64,000 nucleotides of DNA from Anastrepha obliqua. Taxonomy: Eukaryota; Arthropoda; Insecta; Diptera; Tephritidae. Shown in pieces: positions 1 through 11,408 of the stretch. The translations under genes and the position numbers were made by a program. The DNA lies in NCBI RefSeq assembly GCF_027943255.1, contig NC_072893.1:59924001-59988000 (forward strand). The letters are read 5' to 3'. Position 1 is the first letter of the stretch. Each line of letters starts with the position of its first letter. Under the pieces are notes generated by a model. It saw only the letters and a program-made list of their open reading frames with translations, ran no database searches and was not told where the DNA came from.

Positions 1-815
1 ATAGCAAATGTAAAAAAAACAAAAATTCCTATATTCTATGGAGCAATTCTATGTCAAGTGATCCAAGTATTTTAGACATCGGTGCCAATTCTGTTGAAAA
101 TTGTATGTATGTATGTATACTCCTATCGTTCCGTTAACGAGCAAAGGGCAAAATAATTTCTTCACTCTCACTCATAAAAAATTGGCTAAACACGAGTTTC
201 CGAAACTAAAATTCTTATATTTTCCCTATTTCCTTATTTTATTTTTCCTAGAGGGAATTAATAGGCTCAGGTAGAGATGAGTATGGAATTAGGTGATTAG
301 TTGGCAGCAGCAACAGCGTTGAATAACAAAATTGGTTATTTTTGTGGATACGCACTCGTCGATATCAGCTTAAATTTGATTAAACACTACATTATGCATG
401 TGCACTTACACCTACCCGCACGCATGCAAGAAAGGCCTCCCTTGATGATCTAAAAAGAAGCTGGGTGTCAAATCGAAGCTTTTCTAATTTACTTTTCTGA
501 TGGTGATGTTTATTTTCGTGAAATTTTGGGGAGCAATGACATACACATTACTGTTTACACATATCAAAGCAAACAAATATATATAATGGGTGTTTTTTAG
601 ACTCAAGGAATTTTTCTTCTTCAAAATAAGGAAAAATAATAAAAAATCAATGACTTCATTAGAACTTCCAAGTATTTCGGCATTTAGGGCCTTTTTCTCA
701 ACATGTGCTTTGACTCTTCTCATCGTCTTAGCAGCCTACTGAGACTGTGGCAAGGCGGGACTACAAATTCACAATTCTTTTGAACTATTTGCAAGGCCGG
801 TAATAATAGTAATAA
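1..815. other. Unidentified AT-rich DNA
   Basis: I see no gene or recognisable element here. There is a short TATG run near position 110. The open frame on the minus strand around 484-723 is a low-complexity hydrophobic translation with no family signature. Confidence 0.4.
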
Positions 816-1020
816 TTAGCGCTTACACCGTTTGTAGGGGGTTTGTCCGAGTTGCTCCTCCTTTTTGTGGTATGCGATTTGGAGGGGAGTCTTTTCAAGA
901 AATACAATCGGAGGCTTGCCATTGCCTTCCAAGGCGCGTCTGCTATTAAGAAAAACTTGTTTTATCATTTGGTGTTTCAAGCCTGAGGTTTCAAACTCGG
1001 GCAATACCGAATGGTAATCA
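816..1020 (-). mobile_element. tRNA-derived SINE, diverged copy (SINE-A)
   Basis: The element reads on the minus strand: a tRNA-like head on the right and a tail (GCGCTTACACC complement) on the left. It shares the body words of the other copies, namely the complement of TTGCCATTGCC, the CTCCTCC stretch and the TTTGTGG stretch. The head keeps the ACCGAATGGTA segment, but the B box has decayed to TTTCAAACTC. It is one of about thirteen copies in the window and among the most diverged, so probably an old insertion. Confidence 0.7.
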
Positions 1021-1272
1021 TATATCAACTGGGTCTTATGAAAACCATACGATAGGAAAAATTTGTTACCACTTTCTCCAGCAATATAGACTCAACTAAC
1101 CTAGCAACAAAGATCAATAAGCTGATGTATCTTTACAAAAAGTACCACAATCGAGTCATTGGCAGCCATTTTTTGAGATAATTGTGTTGTCAAAAGTTTG
1201 ACTCAATAAAGTGACAGTACTTGGCACTAAATTAGTTGGTAATTGATGTAATATACAGAGAATTTAGTATCA

Positions 1273-1515
1273 TTAACCTATAAGACGCACCACTTTAGGC
1301 TTCAAACACCATTTTGAAAAGCCAGTGACCAATGATACAGTCACCACTGAATACATATAAGTTTTTTCGGCAGTGATTGAGGTCACGAACTCATTTTTCT
1401 CATACCAAATAGGAGTATTTTCCATATGTAGGTACAAATTATGCCCGAAATGCATCTCATCGTTAAAGATGATTTTATGATAAGAAATTGAAATCAACTT
1501 CCATTGGATTTCCAA
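1273..1515 (-). pseudogene. Mariner-type transposase relic around the first catalytic Asp
   Basis: An 80-codon open frame on the minus strand reads KIIFNDEMHF and then continues toward a short IW-containing segment. This resembles the FSDEAHF segment that carries the first catalytic aspartate in the rosa-like DD41D elements elsewhere in the window (near 20380). No second or third catalytic aspartate follows in frame and no terminal repeats are visible, so only a fragment remains. The assignment rests on one motif and the local pattern, so the subfamily is uncertain. Confidence 0.45.
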
Positions 1516-2238
1516 CTAAATTTACCGAGCGTGTGAAGTGAACTGTCAGAAAAAATACAGCAAGGAGGCCATTCTGCTTAAGCGGCCTTTAATAAACAGA
1601 ATGCCGAGCAAGTGTATTTATTTATTTAAACACATAGTTCAAGTTACACCCCCGCCAAAATGTGTGTGCATCTTATAAAAGCACCCATTACATCCAAGTG
1701 CTTAAGTATTGAAGAAAGAAAATTTCCAATCGATAAAAACTTAATTTTACCTTCATGCGGACGCGTTGAAGTGAAGGTGGGAGAAATATATCCGCCCAGC
1801 TACAGGTGTACATATGTATGTACTCGTGTATCAGAGTTGCCGTTAGTTTTTGAATTTCAAAAAAATGTGGTGTAGATGATAAGTTTTAAATTTTAGTAGA
1901 TTTTAATAAAAACGTTTTGAACAATTTTGTGTCGATAATCGCGAAATAAATGCTTTGTAGAGCTTAAGAAGTGAAAACTGTATTGATGAATAGATTTAAA
2001 TATTAGTATTATTTTTGTTTTTGTTTTATTCAAAGCTTGATTTGGCTAATCTTCATAAATCCTTAGATCCTTTAATTGTATTTATTTAGTCCTTAACTGT
2101 TTTATTTGATTCCACCACTGAATGAGATTCAGAGCGCAAGTCTTCTGAAGCGAGCAGATTTAGCGACTCTCTACATTTTATTAGTCAGGGTCAAAGCTGT
2201 CTTTTTATATGATTAGTAATCAAACCGATTATAATACA
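1516..2238. other. Unidentified DNA
   Basis: Nothing recognisable. It includes AT-rich runs and a short TATG run near 1810. The 71-codon plus-strand frame at 1660-1875 has no family features. Confidence 0.35.
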
Positions 2239-2510
2239 ATTGGCGCTTACATCCTTTTTGGGTGTATGACCGAGCTTCTCCTCCTGTTTGTGTAGTGCGT
2301 CTTGACGTTGTTCCACAAAATGAAGCGACCTACAATTTCAAGCCGTCTTCGAACGGCAGATCTTTTTTTTTATGAGAAGCTTTTTCATGGCAGAAATACA
2401 CTCGGAGGTTTGCCATTGCCCGCCGAGGGGCAATCGCTTTAGAAAAACCTTTTTCTTAATTTTAGTCTTTCACCGAGATTCGAACCATTCTCCGAATTCC
2501 GAATGGTAAC
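2239..2510 (-). mobile_element. tRNA-derived SINE, nearly full length (SINE-A)
   Basis: Reads on the minus strand. The right end has the tRNA-like head with the GGTTCGAATCTC-type B box (seen as GAGATTCGAACC near 2475) and the ATTCGGAATTC block. The body carries the shared TGCCATTGCC and GAACGGCAGAT words, and the left end is the GGTGTAAGCGCCAAT tail complement. The extreme 5' part of the head (A box) is missing. Confidence 0.85.
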
Positions 2511-2639
2511 AATTATGAACTTGGGTTCGGCAGAGAGGTGAAAGTGGGTTAACCTGGACTGAGGTGAGTTCAGGTACGGTGTGAAGTCTTGTATTTTTTA
2601 ATGTGACTCTGAAAAATGCAACTCATACATTTATTACTA

Positions 2640-3160
2640 TTTTTGAGAGAACAAATAACGCTCATGAAATGAATTTTATTTTCGATAGAAAAAATTAAAA
2701 TCGAAGATACAACACTGGTTTACAGTAAAAATGGGCACATAACGACACTATCCTATTCCTATGTTGACTTACTCACTGATTGCAAGAATTGAGTTGGAAC
2801 GAACTATCTTAATATGAATATAAGAAAATTTTGAAATGGCAAGTCTCATATACCGACTACTGTTAAATTTATCCATAATGATTTAACATAAAATCGGTCA
2901 ATGGCATGCAGAAGACTAAAAAAATCAGAAATTTGTAAACCAGAGTAAATATTATGTCTAACAGAAAAATATATAAAATATTTAAAAATATTTCTAATAT
3001 TGCAGAAAAAATATTGTATTAAACCCAAAATATAGTGATAATTTTGTTTAAAAAGTATTAAACTCAAAACGTAATGATAATTTTTAATAAAAAAATTACA
3101 ACTCATAAAATAAGCATTATTTCAAAATAAAAAAAGTTTTATTTTTGATTAGAAAAATAA
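2640..3160. repeat. AT-rich degenerate short-period repeat
   Basis: Successive blocks resemble AAACTCATAAAATAATNATT with spacers of about 40-60 bp. Similar blocks recur near 60440-60800, and both regions are preceded by a GTGAGGT-containing stretch. This could be the interior of a decayed element or simple sequence, and I cannot place it in a family. Confidence 0.35.
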
Positions 3161-3224
3161 TGAGTCTTCCAAAGGTGATGTCTAGGTGTGAGTAGTGAAT
3201 AACTCCTAAATAGTATTTTTTTAT

Positions 3225-3615
3225 GTCATCTTTGACATTTGTGACATAGCAGATATACACGATGGAACAAGGCGTTAAAATTATTCAAACTTATTATGAA
3301 AATGGTCGATCTCTAGGAACAACATATCGCAAAATTTGTAATTTTGTGGTGGAAATAAACATCCGAATGAGACGACAATTCAAAGGTTGGTGAAAAACTT
3401 TCAAGAAACTGGATCTGTCGACGAAAGAAAAATAATTGGCAGACCAAAAGCTGGATGTTCTGTGGACAATATTGTTGCCCTAGCGCGAAATTCTGCTGAA
3501 AAACATCAATAAGACATTCATGAATAGAATGTTTGTCGAATTTTACCTGTAGAACTGATCATGGTGAACATTTAAATGATGTAGTCTTTCACATATAATT
3601 CTTAAGAGCCGTATT
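3225..3615 (+). pseudogene. DD41D-type mariner relic: N-terminus fused to C-terminus
   Basis: From 3261 the plus strand reads MEQGVKIIQTYYENGRSL. After a frameshift it continues TIQRLVKNFQETGSVDERK, then GRPKAG and SVDNIVALARNSAE. This matches the helix-turn-helix N-terminus of the element at 19.9 kb (IEIIKIHYKNGE, IQKLVKKFEMLG). It then jumps to EHLNDVVFHI, the usual transposase C-terminus, so the catalytic core has been lost by internal deletion. The 3' end is interrupted by the TTAA-flanked MITE that begins at 3616. Frameshifts and stops make it non-functional. Confidence 0.6.
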
Positions 3616-4341
3616 TTAAGGGGTTAGGGGTAGTCAGAATTTTCGAAAAATTGGATTTAGTTTTTGCATTTTCTTAAAGTATAACATCTTAAAAATATTG
3701 TGTGAAAAAGTGAATCCGACAAATACTTTTCGAGTTATTCAACAATTAACAAACGTCGCTCTGGTGCTCCGGAGCGTTCGAGAGCAAGTATCATTGCTAG
3801 CAGCACACACGTATGAAAGTGGCAGACAAGCGCGCTAACCATAAAACTCGAGGACGGAGAATGCTACATAGGCAACAGCAAATCAATATTTTGGAAGCTT
3901 GGTAGATTTCAATAAAATTTTCTAGTGCTTTTAAAAAACATAAAAACTCGTGGCTGATCGAAGGAATTAAATTAACAATTAATTGTCGGTGTTTTTCCCG
4001 AAAATCTAAAAAATATTTCCTGAGGCCACCATATTGTTAATTTTGAAAAAAAGTTTCGATCAGGCACAATATTATCTTTTAATAAAACTAATTTCCCTTC
4101 TCGGATTGATTTTAGATGAATCTCCAAGGACTTGTGATGATCACCGCAAAGGACTTCTGGTGAAACGGGCTCCACAAAACAGCGATAACTTTTAGAATTA
4201 TTATTTGTTTTTTGAAATTTTGCTAAAGTCACGTCGAAATATGATGTATGTTTTAATTTTTGTGAAATAACGCAATTTACTAGCAAAACGGAGTTATTGA
4301 AAATCATTTTTTCAGGCCTCTGACTACCCCTAACCCCTTAA
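3616..4341. mobile_element. TTAA-flanked MITE, family 1, copy 1
   Basis: The element spans 3620-4337 (718 bp) between TTAA copies at 3616-3619 and 4338-4341. Its ends are inverted repeats GGGGTTAGGGGTAGTCAGA and TCTGACTACCCCTAACCCC. The second copy at 35256-35988 has the same ends and similar interior blocks. TTAA duplication is the hallmark of piggyBac-type transposases and also of some Kolobok-type elements. No transposase is encoded, and the 111-codon minus-strand frame inside is not conserved in copy 2. It sits in the 3' end of a mariner relic. Confidence 0.85.
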
Positions 4342-5130
4342 GTAAAGAGTGAAACCGTCTCTCGAAAGATGAAAATCGAGTTTTAATTATGGTTTTCTTT
4401 TGTTTAGATTAATTAAAAATCGAAATGCATCGAAATGTGATTTTTAAAAGTACAATAATTTGTATAGATATCGCTCAAATATTTTTAATCACTAAAGATT
4501 CATAAAGGCATAAAAAATATGCTTTGAACTTTTGTCTTCGACCTCTGATTTGAATGAACCAAAAAACTTTCGAGCTCCATTATAACTTTATTATTTGTGC
4601 CAAATGCACTAAGCAGAAGAGTAGTAGATAAACAAATGTTGTAAATATTAATCAAAAAATAATAGAAATTAATCAAAAACATTATTTAAAAAAATGTTTG
4701 TTTTTTACGATTTTCTTTATTTTCTGATTTTTCATTTTTATGGAGGAAATTTTTTTGTTGTAATTTCTATTAATGAAATATAATCCAATTAATAATCAAT
4801 ATAATATCATTATTTCGTGAATCTTGTCAAGACGGTAAAACTTTGAATATATGCATTTTATTTTTGTTAATTTTAGCTTATAAATATTTAATTATTTTGT
4901 GGCATTTTTATACAGATATACATACGTACATATATTTTCTACAAACTTTGTTAAAAAATATATTTTTTGTATGGTGGCAACACTAATGCTTACTATGTAC
5001 AGACGTGTGCCTTCACGTGAGCATAGTCTATAAGTCGTGTGGGGTCGGAGTGCAGAGACAAGGAAATTGAAAAAGCGGCCCAACCACAAAGAGGCAAACA
5101 ATACGTGCATACACATATATATGTATGTAT
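4342..5130. other. Unidentified AT-rich DNA
   Basis: Very AT-rich with no recognisable coding potential. It ends in ATGTATGTAT, which flanks the next element. Confidence 0.4.
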
Positions 5131-5730
5131 TAGGGCGGGTCGATTTAAAAATCGCTCATTGCTCTGTGAAAATCGTATTCTATGGATCAAAATAAGAAAC
5201 TTTGCCGAAGGAACCATACCTCTAAAACGAATTCTGATGTCCCCCAATTCAGGTCGAACGAAAAATCCCACTTTGAGCCATTTAGAGTGCTCCAATCGAG
5301 TCCAAATGTATGACCGACCCCCACTAACTTTGGACGGCCGATTCACCCATGCTAGTGGCACACCCCCTGGAACTCGCCTGAGGGGTTCCCCATACAATCA
5401 TTTCAAAATATCACCATTTTTGGCCTTTACATGAGAAAAGAAACTAAAAAGTTCGACCCAAATTGGGGGACATCAGAATTCGTTTTAGAGGTATGGTTCC
5501 TTCGGCAAAGTTTCTTATTTTGATCCCTAGAATATGATTTTCACAGAGCAATGGGCGATTTTTTTGCCTCTCCACAAAAGACACTAAAAGTTCGACCCAA
5601 ATTGGGGGACATCAGAATTGGTTTTAGAGGTATGGTTCCTTCGGCAAAGTTTCTTATTTTGATCCCTAGAATATGATTTTCACCGAGCAATGGGCGATTT
5701 TTTTGCCTCCCCTCAAATCGACCCGGCCTA
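5131..5730. mobile_element. hAT-like palindromic MITE
   Basis: The ends are inverted repeats TAGGGCGGGTCGATTT and AAATCGACCCGGCCTA with one mismatch. Flanks GTATGTAT at 5123-5130 and 5731-5738 fit an 8-bp target duplication, though the flank is microsatellite-like and could mislead. An 8-bp duplication and a YAGGG-type start fit the hAT superfamily. The first ~140 bp are inverted relative to the last ~140 bp, and the right arm is present twice in tandem. The open frames here run through the arms and are not genes. Confidence 0.7.
5451..5728. repeat. Tandem duplication of the MITE right arm (period 139 bp)
   Basis: The block starting GTTCGACCCAAATTGGGGG at 5451 recurs at 5590 with only a few differences (for example ATTCG versus ATTGG, CACAG versus CACCG). 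The near identity points to a fairly recent duplication. Confidence 0.85.
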
Positions 5731-5738
5731 GTATGTAT

Positions 5739-6710
5739 ACAATATACGCGCATACACGCACACACGCACACACGCAGGTGTACAATTAAATGCTTATACT
5801 TACTACAAGAACAACAAACCGACACAACGACAGGTAAAGCGATTTGGCAACGCCTGAAACAAAAGATGCCATCAAAGTGTCTCATCATGAAATACTCATG
5901 CAATTCAATACACCCATACATACTATACTTAAGTATACTATACACGCTTACATACCATTGTGTCCTGAAATACGCTTACACTTCAATACACATGCACACA
6001 TACACATATACACCTACAAAGTATGCTGGCGTATGCTTACCTACGAGCTGGCCGTATCAGAATAGATATTAAATAGGAAATAATGTCACAGGGCAAAATC
6101 TTCGGAAAGCTTAATAACAAACGCATTACAGCATCATTTCTTCGTGCCCATTCTTCCATACCGCCGAGCCATCTCATCCCACTGACTTTCTTTATGACTA
6201 ATGCAATTATACTGAAAAAATTGTAAGGATCCGCTTCGTTACAGCATCTCTCTTATTTCCTTTAGATATATTAATCTGCTGCTCTTTAGCAAGTCAATAG
6301 GGAAACGCGCCACTCTTCCTCTAACTGTGCTCCACACTACCGCAGCCTCTCCTCTCTGCCTGTGACAATCATGATGCCGATATTCCTACTTCATTGATAG
6401 CAAAAGTGTGATAATTAAATCTATGCGAAGCCCTTCTCGACTTAATGCTGTCAGATGTTGTAGGCAACTGTTCCACTTTAGTTTCGAAGTGATTTTGCTT
6501 TTATGTTTTTTGCTTTGCCGCCTTCGTTAATTTTCTAGTTACACACTTTATTTGCGCCTTTCATCCGGGCGATTTTCTTAGAAAAACTATCAACTGTTGA
6601 ATGGGCCTTCTAGTGATTTAAAATTAAATATATTTGTAATTAAGTTTGCTGGAAGGGCAACGACTTTCTTCTGTGCATCAAACACATAAATGCGTACATA
6701 TGTATGTACA
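5739..6710. other. Unidentified DNA with CA-type microsatellites
   Basis: Short CACACG/CACATA repeats lie at about 5750-5780 and 5985-6015. I see no gene. The open frames at 5844-6072 translate the CA repeat and have no family features. Confidence 0.35.
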
Positions 6711-6712
6711 TA

Positions 6713-6850
6713 CAAGGTGGCGCAAAATTAATCACCCTATCGGAAGGCTTATGGTGTCGTACGTCAATCATATTTGGCACTTGTGAATTAGACATCTGCA
6801 GTTTACAAACAAACAAGCAATGAGGTTGATAGAGGTTGAAAAAAGATTTC
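6713..6850 (-). mobile_element. Half copy of a mariner-type MITE (CAAGGTGGCGC family)
   Basis: It starts with CAAGGTGGCGCAAAATTA right after a TA at 6711-6712. For about 135 bp it matches the reverse complement of the right half of the complete element at 21368-21601 (shared words: GGCGTCGTAC/GTGTCGTACG, CATATTTG-CACTTGTG, ACAAACA-ACAAGCA). The other half is missing. Confidence 0.65.
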
Positions 6851-7760
6851 CATTGCCCAAAAACTTTTTTTTGTAATTTTCCTTTGCTTTTAACCTGCAC
6901 GATACTTGATTATTCCAGTGTAGAAAATATTGTGGCATGCCGATGCTAAATGGCTTGTAAACAGAGAATGAATGGACAGATCGAAATCAAACTTCACACA
7001 CATTCATATGAAGAGTGTGCCAACATTAACAAAAAAAATTAGGATATTAGCAACGCCGTCTCTTATCGAACAGCACAACTTATTGAACATCCTAGTATTT
7101 CAAGAACATAATCGGTTCAAGGTGGCTGTGTTATGAAATTTATGAAGTACATCAGTTATCTCTGAAGCAAATTTTTTAAAAATTAGTCTTTGGTTCTAGC
7201 TTAAGGATAAGAAGATGGCCAATGGAGATAACCAAATTGAAAACCGAGAATGAACAAACAATGCACGGCATACTTTGTTAAGTATTTTGCAAAAATCGGT
7301 TAATCTTAGTTATACAAGTTTCCTCTGAACCCATTTGAGGCGTGGCATATCACTAAAAACATGCGTTGGGTGAGCCTCTTTACTTGTTTCAATAAAAAAT
7401 GCTTAGACATACATATGCAAGTGTCCAATGCTCACAAGTCAAGCAAAGAATGTGACTATTTCATTCCCTATCATTCCAGTCCATCTACTATACTTCATAT
7501 AAATTTCATGCATGCGCATGTATATGTGTACAAACATGCATTCATTTAATGAAAAATTATGGACACTTTCACATTTGGAGTCATCTATGTACATATGTAG
7601 ATCCAGGAATTGAATCGATAAAAGAAATTGAAAACAATACAAAAGTACTTTCATGCAATTTGTTTATATTATTTTGCTCCTTCCTCCATCAGCCGTTTGC
7701 TTCTGCTTACTTTCTCTATTTTTTCTTCTCTTTAATCCGATTTTTTTGTTCTTTTTTATT
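6851..7760. other. Unidentified DNA
   Basis: No gene or element recognised on either strand. Confidence 0.35.
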
Positions 7761-7761
7761 G

Positions 7762-7763
<2 letters not shown>

Positions 7764-7797
<34 letters not shown>
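7764..7797. repeat. T34 homopolymer tract
   Basis: An uninterrupted run of 34 T, preceded by other T-rich stretches. It could be the poly(A) end of a retroposed sequence on the minus strand, but I recognise no retroelement on the right side. The lysine-rich open frame overlapping it is an artefact. Confidence 0.9.
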
Positions 7798-7798
<1 letters not shown>

Positions 7799-8338
7799 AA
7801 TGGACAAATTATCTCGGATAAGGGTTATATTTCCACATACTTCATGCAATGCCATCTCTGGCAGTTATAGATTGTTCCACATGTCATGAAAACTACAATA
7901 ATCTTGTGCGAGGCCAAGGTGGCGGACGGGGCCAGTGGCAGGTATTCGTATGACGATTGAGGGGAGCATTGAAGTGAACGCATCAGAGAGAGAATTGATG
8001 TTGTTTGACGTTTCTAAGCGGCTTAGTGTAATCCGCATTCAAATAGACGCATTCTTCAAGTCAAGCTGTATATGAATGCGCTCAAGAGCTACAGTGATTG
8101 GCATGTGATACATCACCGTAATACACTCAGCCAACAAATGCACTGAAGCTCACTTTTATATTCGAATGTAAGTATTGGAATGTGGCATCTCCACCTCTAC
8201 CAACACACTCGTGCACTACGGTCGAAAGGACACACAAGTCACACAAGCGTTATGATGTGTATACATACACACATACACATACTTGTATACAAATAAATAT
8301 GTACTACGTTCGGTAGTGAGAGGAGATAATAGTAAGAG
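7798..8338. other. Unidentified, less AT-rich DNA
   Basis: Appears less AT-rich than its surroundings and lacks recognised elements, so it may be host single-copy DNA. It lies just upstream of the promoter candidate at 8339. Confidence 0.3.
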
Positions 8339-8380
8339 GATATAAAAGGTATTTCGTCCAGAAATTGTTATTCAATTCAT
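8339..8380 (+). promoter_or_regulatory. Candidate TATA promoter with initiator-like site
   Basis: TATAAAAGG begins at 8341, and an initiator-like TTCAATTC lies about 30 bp downstream, the usual metazoan spacing. The following ~200 bp contain no long open frame, and an AATAAA-like AAAATAAAT follows near 8430. It may be chance in AT-rich DNA. No transcript is implied beyond the spacing. Confidence 0.25.
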
Positions 8381-9355
8381 ACGCTGCTGTATTCGATAGC
8401 GTTAATGCTTACAACTTGCCGAGCTATTGAGAAAATAAATACAAGTATTTTAAATTTGTGCGCCACAGCTCACACCTTTGAGCCTTATAAACAAAATCCC
8501 TTGCATGCACAGTGGAGAAATTATGAGGGGTGGTTTTGAAGTGTGTCGCTTAAATTTAGATGGATAGAGTCGAAAAAAATTGAATTTTATGATGTTGTGT
8601 GAAGTTTTAGACAATTTAAGCAGTTTATATTGAAAGATTTGCTGAGTTTGAATCAGCTACTTGTGTATATTTGTAAATATCTCCTAACACATATTTATAA
8701 CTTATAACAAGAATATTGGTTGGTAAGAGAAAAATTAAGAGTTTATAAGTATTAGTAACAGACACAATTTTTTGAACACCAAAAAATGTGTGTAAAATCG
8801 AAGATTTTTTGCTAAACTTGATAGATCTTTTACCGAAATATAAAAACCGCACCAAAAGCTTAACAGAACATACAGTTTGCCTCATAATTATTTTTCACAC
8901 TGTAATACTCTGTATAGTATTATTATTATCTTATGCTAGCCACAGACGAAAAACAAATCGAAGCAATCGATTGAAACCCATTTCGCCACACACGTGGGGA
9001 TTTGTTGTCGAAGTTTAGTTTCACTCTGTTCATTGCTGAGTGAACGTGGAAAGCGGAAAATATGATTGTCAAGTATGCTATTTATTTGCGCTTGAAAATA
9101 AGAGCAGGGGAAGATTTTATTCACACTTTCCATAAAACCGTTTTTTTCTTCTTTTTATTTTTCTAATAAAATTTTCCACGATTTTAGTTTTACATTTCTG
9201 TCTTTATACTCATCGGTTAACTTTTGGAGAAATCTTTGAATTCCTCGATAAAATTGTATTAAATGTATATTAAATAAATGACTCTGTACTGTAATTGGGA
9301 GAGAAGGTTTCGTACTACAATTGAAGAGGAGGGATGGCACAAAAGCATAAGTCTG
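8381..9355. other. Unidentified AT-rich DNA
   Basis: No gene or element recognised. Open frames on both strands are short and featureless. Confidence 0.35.
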
Positions 9356-9359
9356 GCCA

Positions 9360-10030
9360 TAGGACTTTTCACATCTATACAGACGGTTCCAAAACTTTAA
9401 ACGGAGTGGGTGCGGGCATTTATTGCTCAAAACTAGGGATAAGGCAGCCTATCAAGCTGCCAGACCATAGCAGTATTTTCTAAACAGAAGTTTTTGCTAT
9501 GGGGAAAGCCGCGGAGCTAGCCTACACTAAAACAAGAAAGAACTCAACATTTATATGATATACACGTGGACAGTCAAGCCACTAATAAAAGCAATAAGGT
9601 CACAATTTGTTAAGTCCAAAAGTGTTTAATGGAGCAGGGAGGCCATAAAAAGGCTAGTCGCAAACAGTAGGCTGCGTATCTATTGGGTACCTGGTCACAA
9701 AGGCATTATGTGGAACGAAATGGTATATGAGATAGCAAAAAGTGCTGTTAGACTACCATTTGAACAAGAAACGACATACCAAAACCGCTAAATACTACAT
9801 ATATACACATTCTGTGCGTCTGTCCGCCATTATTAAAAACGCGTTAAAAAGGTCTGAAAGCCCCATTGTTTGAGGGTCTGGAGGACGTCTCAAAAGCGGA
9901 TCTCCCAGCTCTGCTTAGATTCGCCAAAAGCTCTGACATGCTGCATGATGTCTACTTTCGGTATTCATAAAGGTCGGTCTCCATCTGGTATCGCTAGGGA
10001 CCAAAAGGTCTTTGTGGGTTACTGCCAATT
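9360..10030 (+). pseudogene. Degenerate RNase H end of a Jockey-type non-LTR retrotransposon
   Basis: On the plus strand the reading begins IYTDGSKTLNGVGAGIYC, then LGIRQPIKLPDHSSIF. It continues through stops and frameshifts to blocks equivalent to AEVFAMGKAAELAY, a WVPGHKGI-like site and ALLRFAKSSDMLHD near the C-terminus. It closely parallels the reading frame at 27048-27902, so the two are copies of one family. At least three stops and several frameshifts destroy the frame. RNase H here would have served retrotransposition, removing the RNA from RNA:DNA hybrids. Confidence 0.75.
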
Positions 10031-10254
10031 CATTTTTTTTTGTAGCACACAGTTTGCTAACGCCTTCTATTTGGTCCTGTAAACGAAAATAGTTGCTTGA
10101 ACGTGCAATAGATATATAAAAACAGCCACGGAAGCCAAAATGCGTCATATTTTGCGTTGTCTCAAAATTGTTTTCACAACTCAAACAAACAAGGTTAAAC
10201 CTAAAATAAACCAGTCTGAGCTAAAATAGAAACGACAGGAGCTTTGTTCTGATA

Positions 10255-11160
10255 ACTTTTAATTTATTTATTCGAAATAGTCCCCTCTGGTTTCGATACA
10301 CTGTTTTGTGCGATCTAAAAGCTTTTCGAAAGAGTGTTTCAGGTCATTGACGGGAATCCGGAATGTCCTTCAGGATGTCGGTGCATGCCTTTTGGAAATG
10401 CAATTTTTTGAATAGTAAGAAGTCTCAGGGAGCCCTATCAGGTGAACACGGTTAGTGATTGATGGTTAAAATGCGGTTTCTAGTCAAAAAATCAGTCAGA
10501 AGAGTGGATCGATGAGATGGTACATTATCATGCAATAAGTGCCAGCTTCCTCCTTCGCGGTATTCAGAGCTTCAAAACACCAAGATGGAAAATTGCATTG
10601 ACGGCTTGGCCCATTGGCACGAGCTCCTTGTGGTCAATTTCCTTGGAATCGTAAAAACAAATGAGCATCGACTTGATTTTTGACTTCTCCAAACGCGATT
10701 CTTTGGGTGGTGACTCGTCAGGGGATTTCCATTCGGCGCTTTGACGCTTAGTTTCAGGTTAATCTTGGTAACACCACGTTTCATCACCAGTTACAATGTT
10801 ATAAAGGAAGTTCTCGTATTTTCTCTCCTCTTTAATGAGGTCTTTCGAATGTTGAATTCTGAGCAATTTTTGGTCTTCAGTTAACTTATGCCTCACAACC
10901 ATCTCTGAAACGTCTAAACCACTCATGAACTCTGGCACGAGATAGACAATCATCGCCATAAACTTTTTTCATCAATTCAATTCCGATAAACGGTTTACCG
11001 ATTTTAAAACATAGTTTGATAATAGCTCTTTATTCGAAACTGATTTTTGTACCGATGACACAAACATACTGACCTTTTAGAAGCAATAACTTCGCTTCCA
11101 CTGAACCAAGCTTTCACTGGAATTCACCTAGAGATGTAACTTCCAACGCACTAACACTCT
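10255..11160 (-). pseudogene. DD34D-type mariner transposase relic
   Basis: Minus-strand reading runs right to left. KLTEDQKLLRIQHSKDLIKE is followed by NFLYNIVTGDETWCYQ, which holds the first catalytic aspartate (near 10785). After a frameshift come SPDESPPKES-like residues, FVFTIPRKLTTRSSCQWAKP in a shifted frame, and WHLLHDN-PSHRSTL, which holds the second aspartate near 10535. The third-aspartate region (normally SPDLAPCDF) reads SPDRAP followed by a stop, and a deletion then joins it to the C-terminal QKACTDILKDIP. The N-terminal helix-turn-helix half is hard to follow. Multiple frameshifts make it dead. Confidence 0.75.
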
Positions 11161-11408
11161 AAAAAGATGGTGCCACGTAATAAAAGCGGCAATACTGCTG
11201 CAGTGCTGACAATTTGCAACACTGTTGCAATTGCTCAACTGATACTTTTCTGATATTCGGCAAACAAAAAATTTTTGATACCGATTTATTTGTATTCGCG
11301 CGCAACATTTGCCGAATTTTTGACACTTCGAACGTGATGCTTTTGACAATTTTGCCAGAATTTTACATCGAACGAGATACTTTCACAAATCGTGCAACAC
11401 TGCAGTTG

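Noticed and set aside
3972..4307. 111-codon minus-strand frame
   Set aside because: Falls entirely inside a TTAA MITE and is not conserved in the second copy.
5039..5434. 131-134 codon frames on both strands in the hAT-like MITE
   Set aside because: They follow the inverted arms of a MITE, and the other frames reflect the same palindrome.
7664..7855. Lysine-rich 63-codon frame
   Set aside because: Produced by the T34 tract read on the minus strand.
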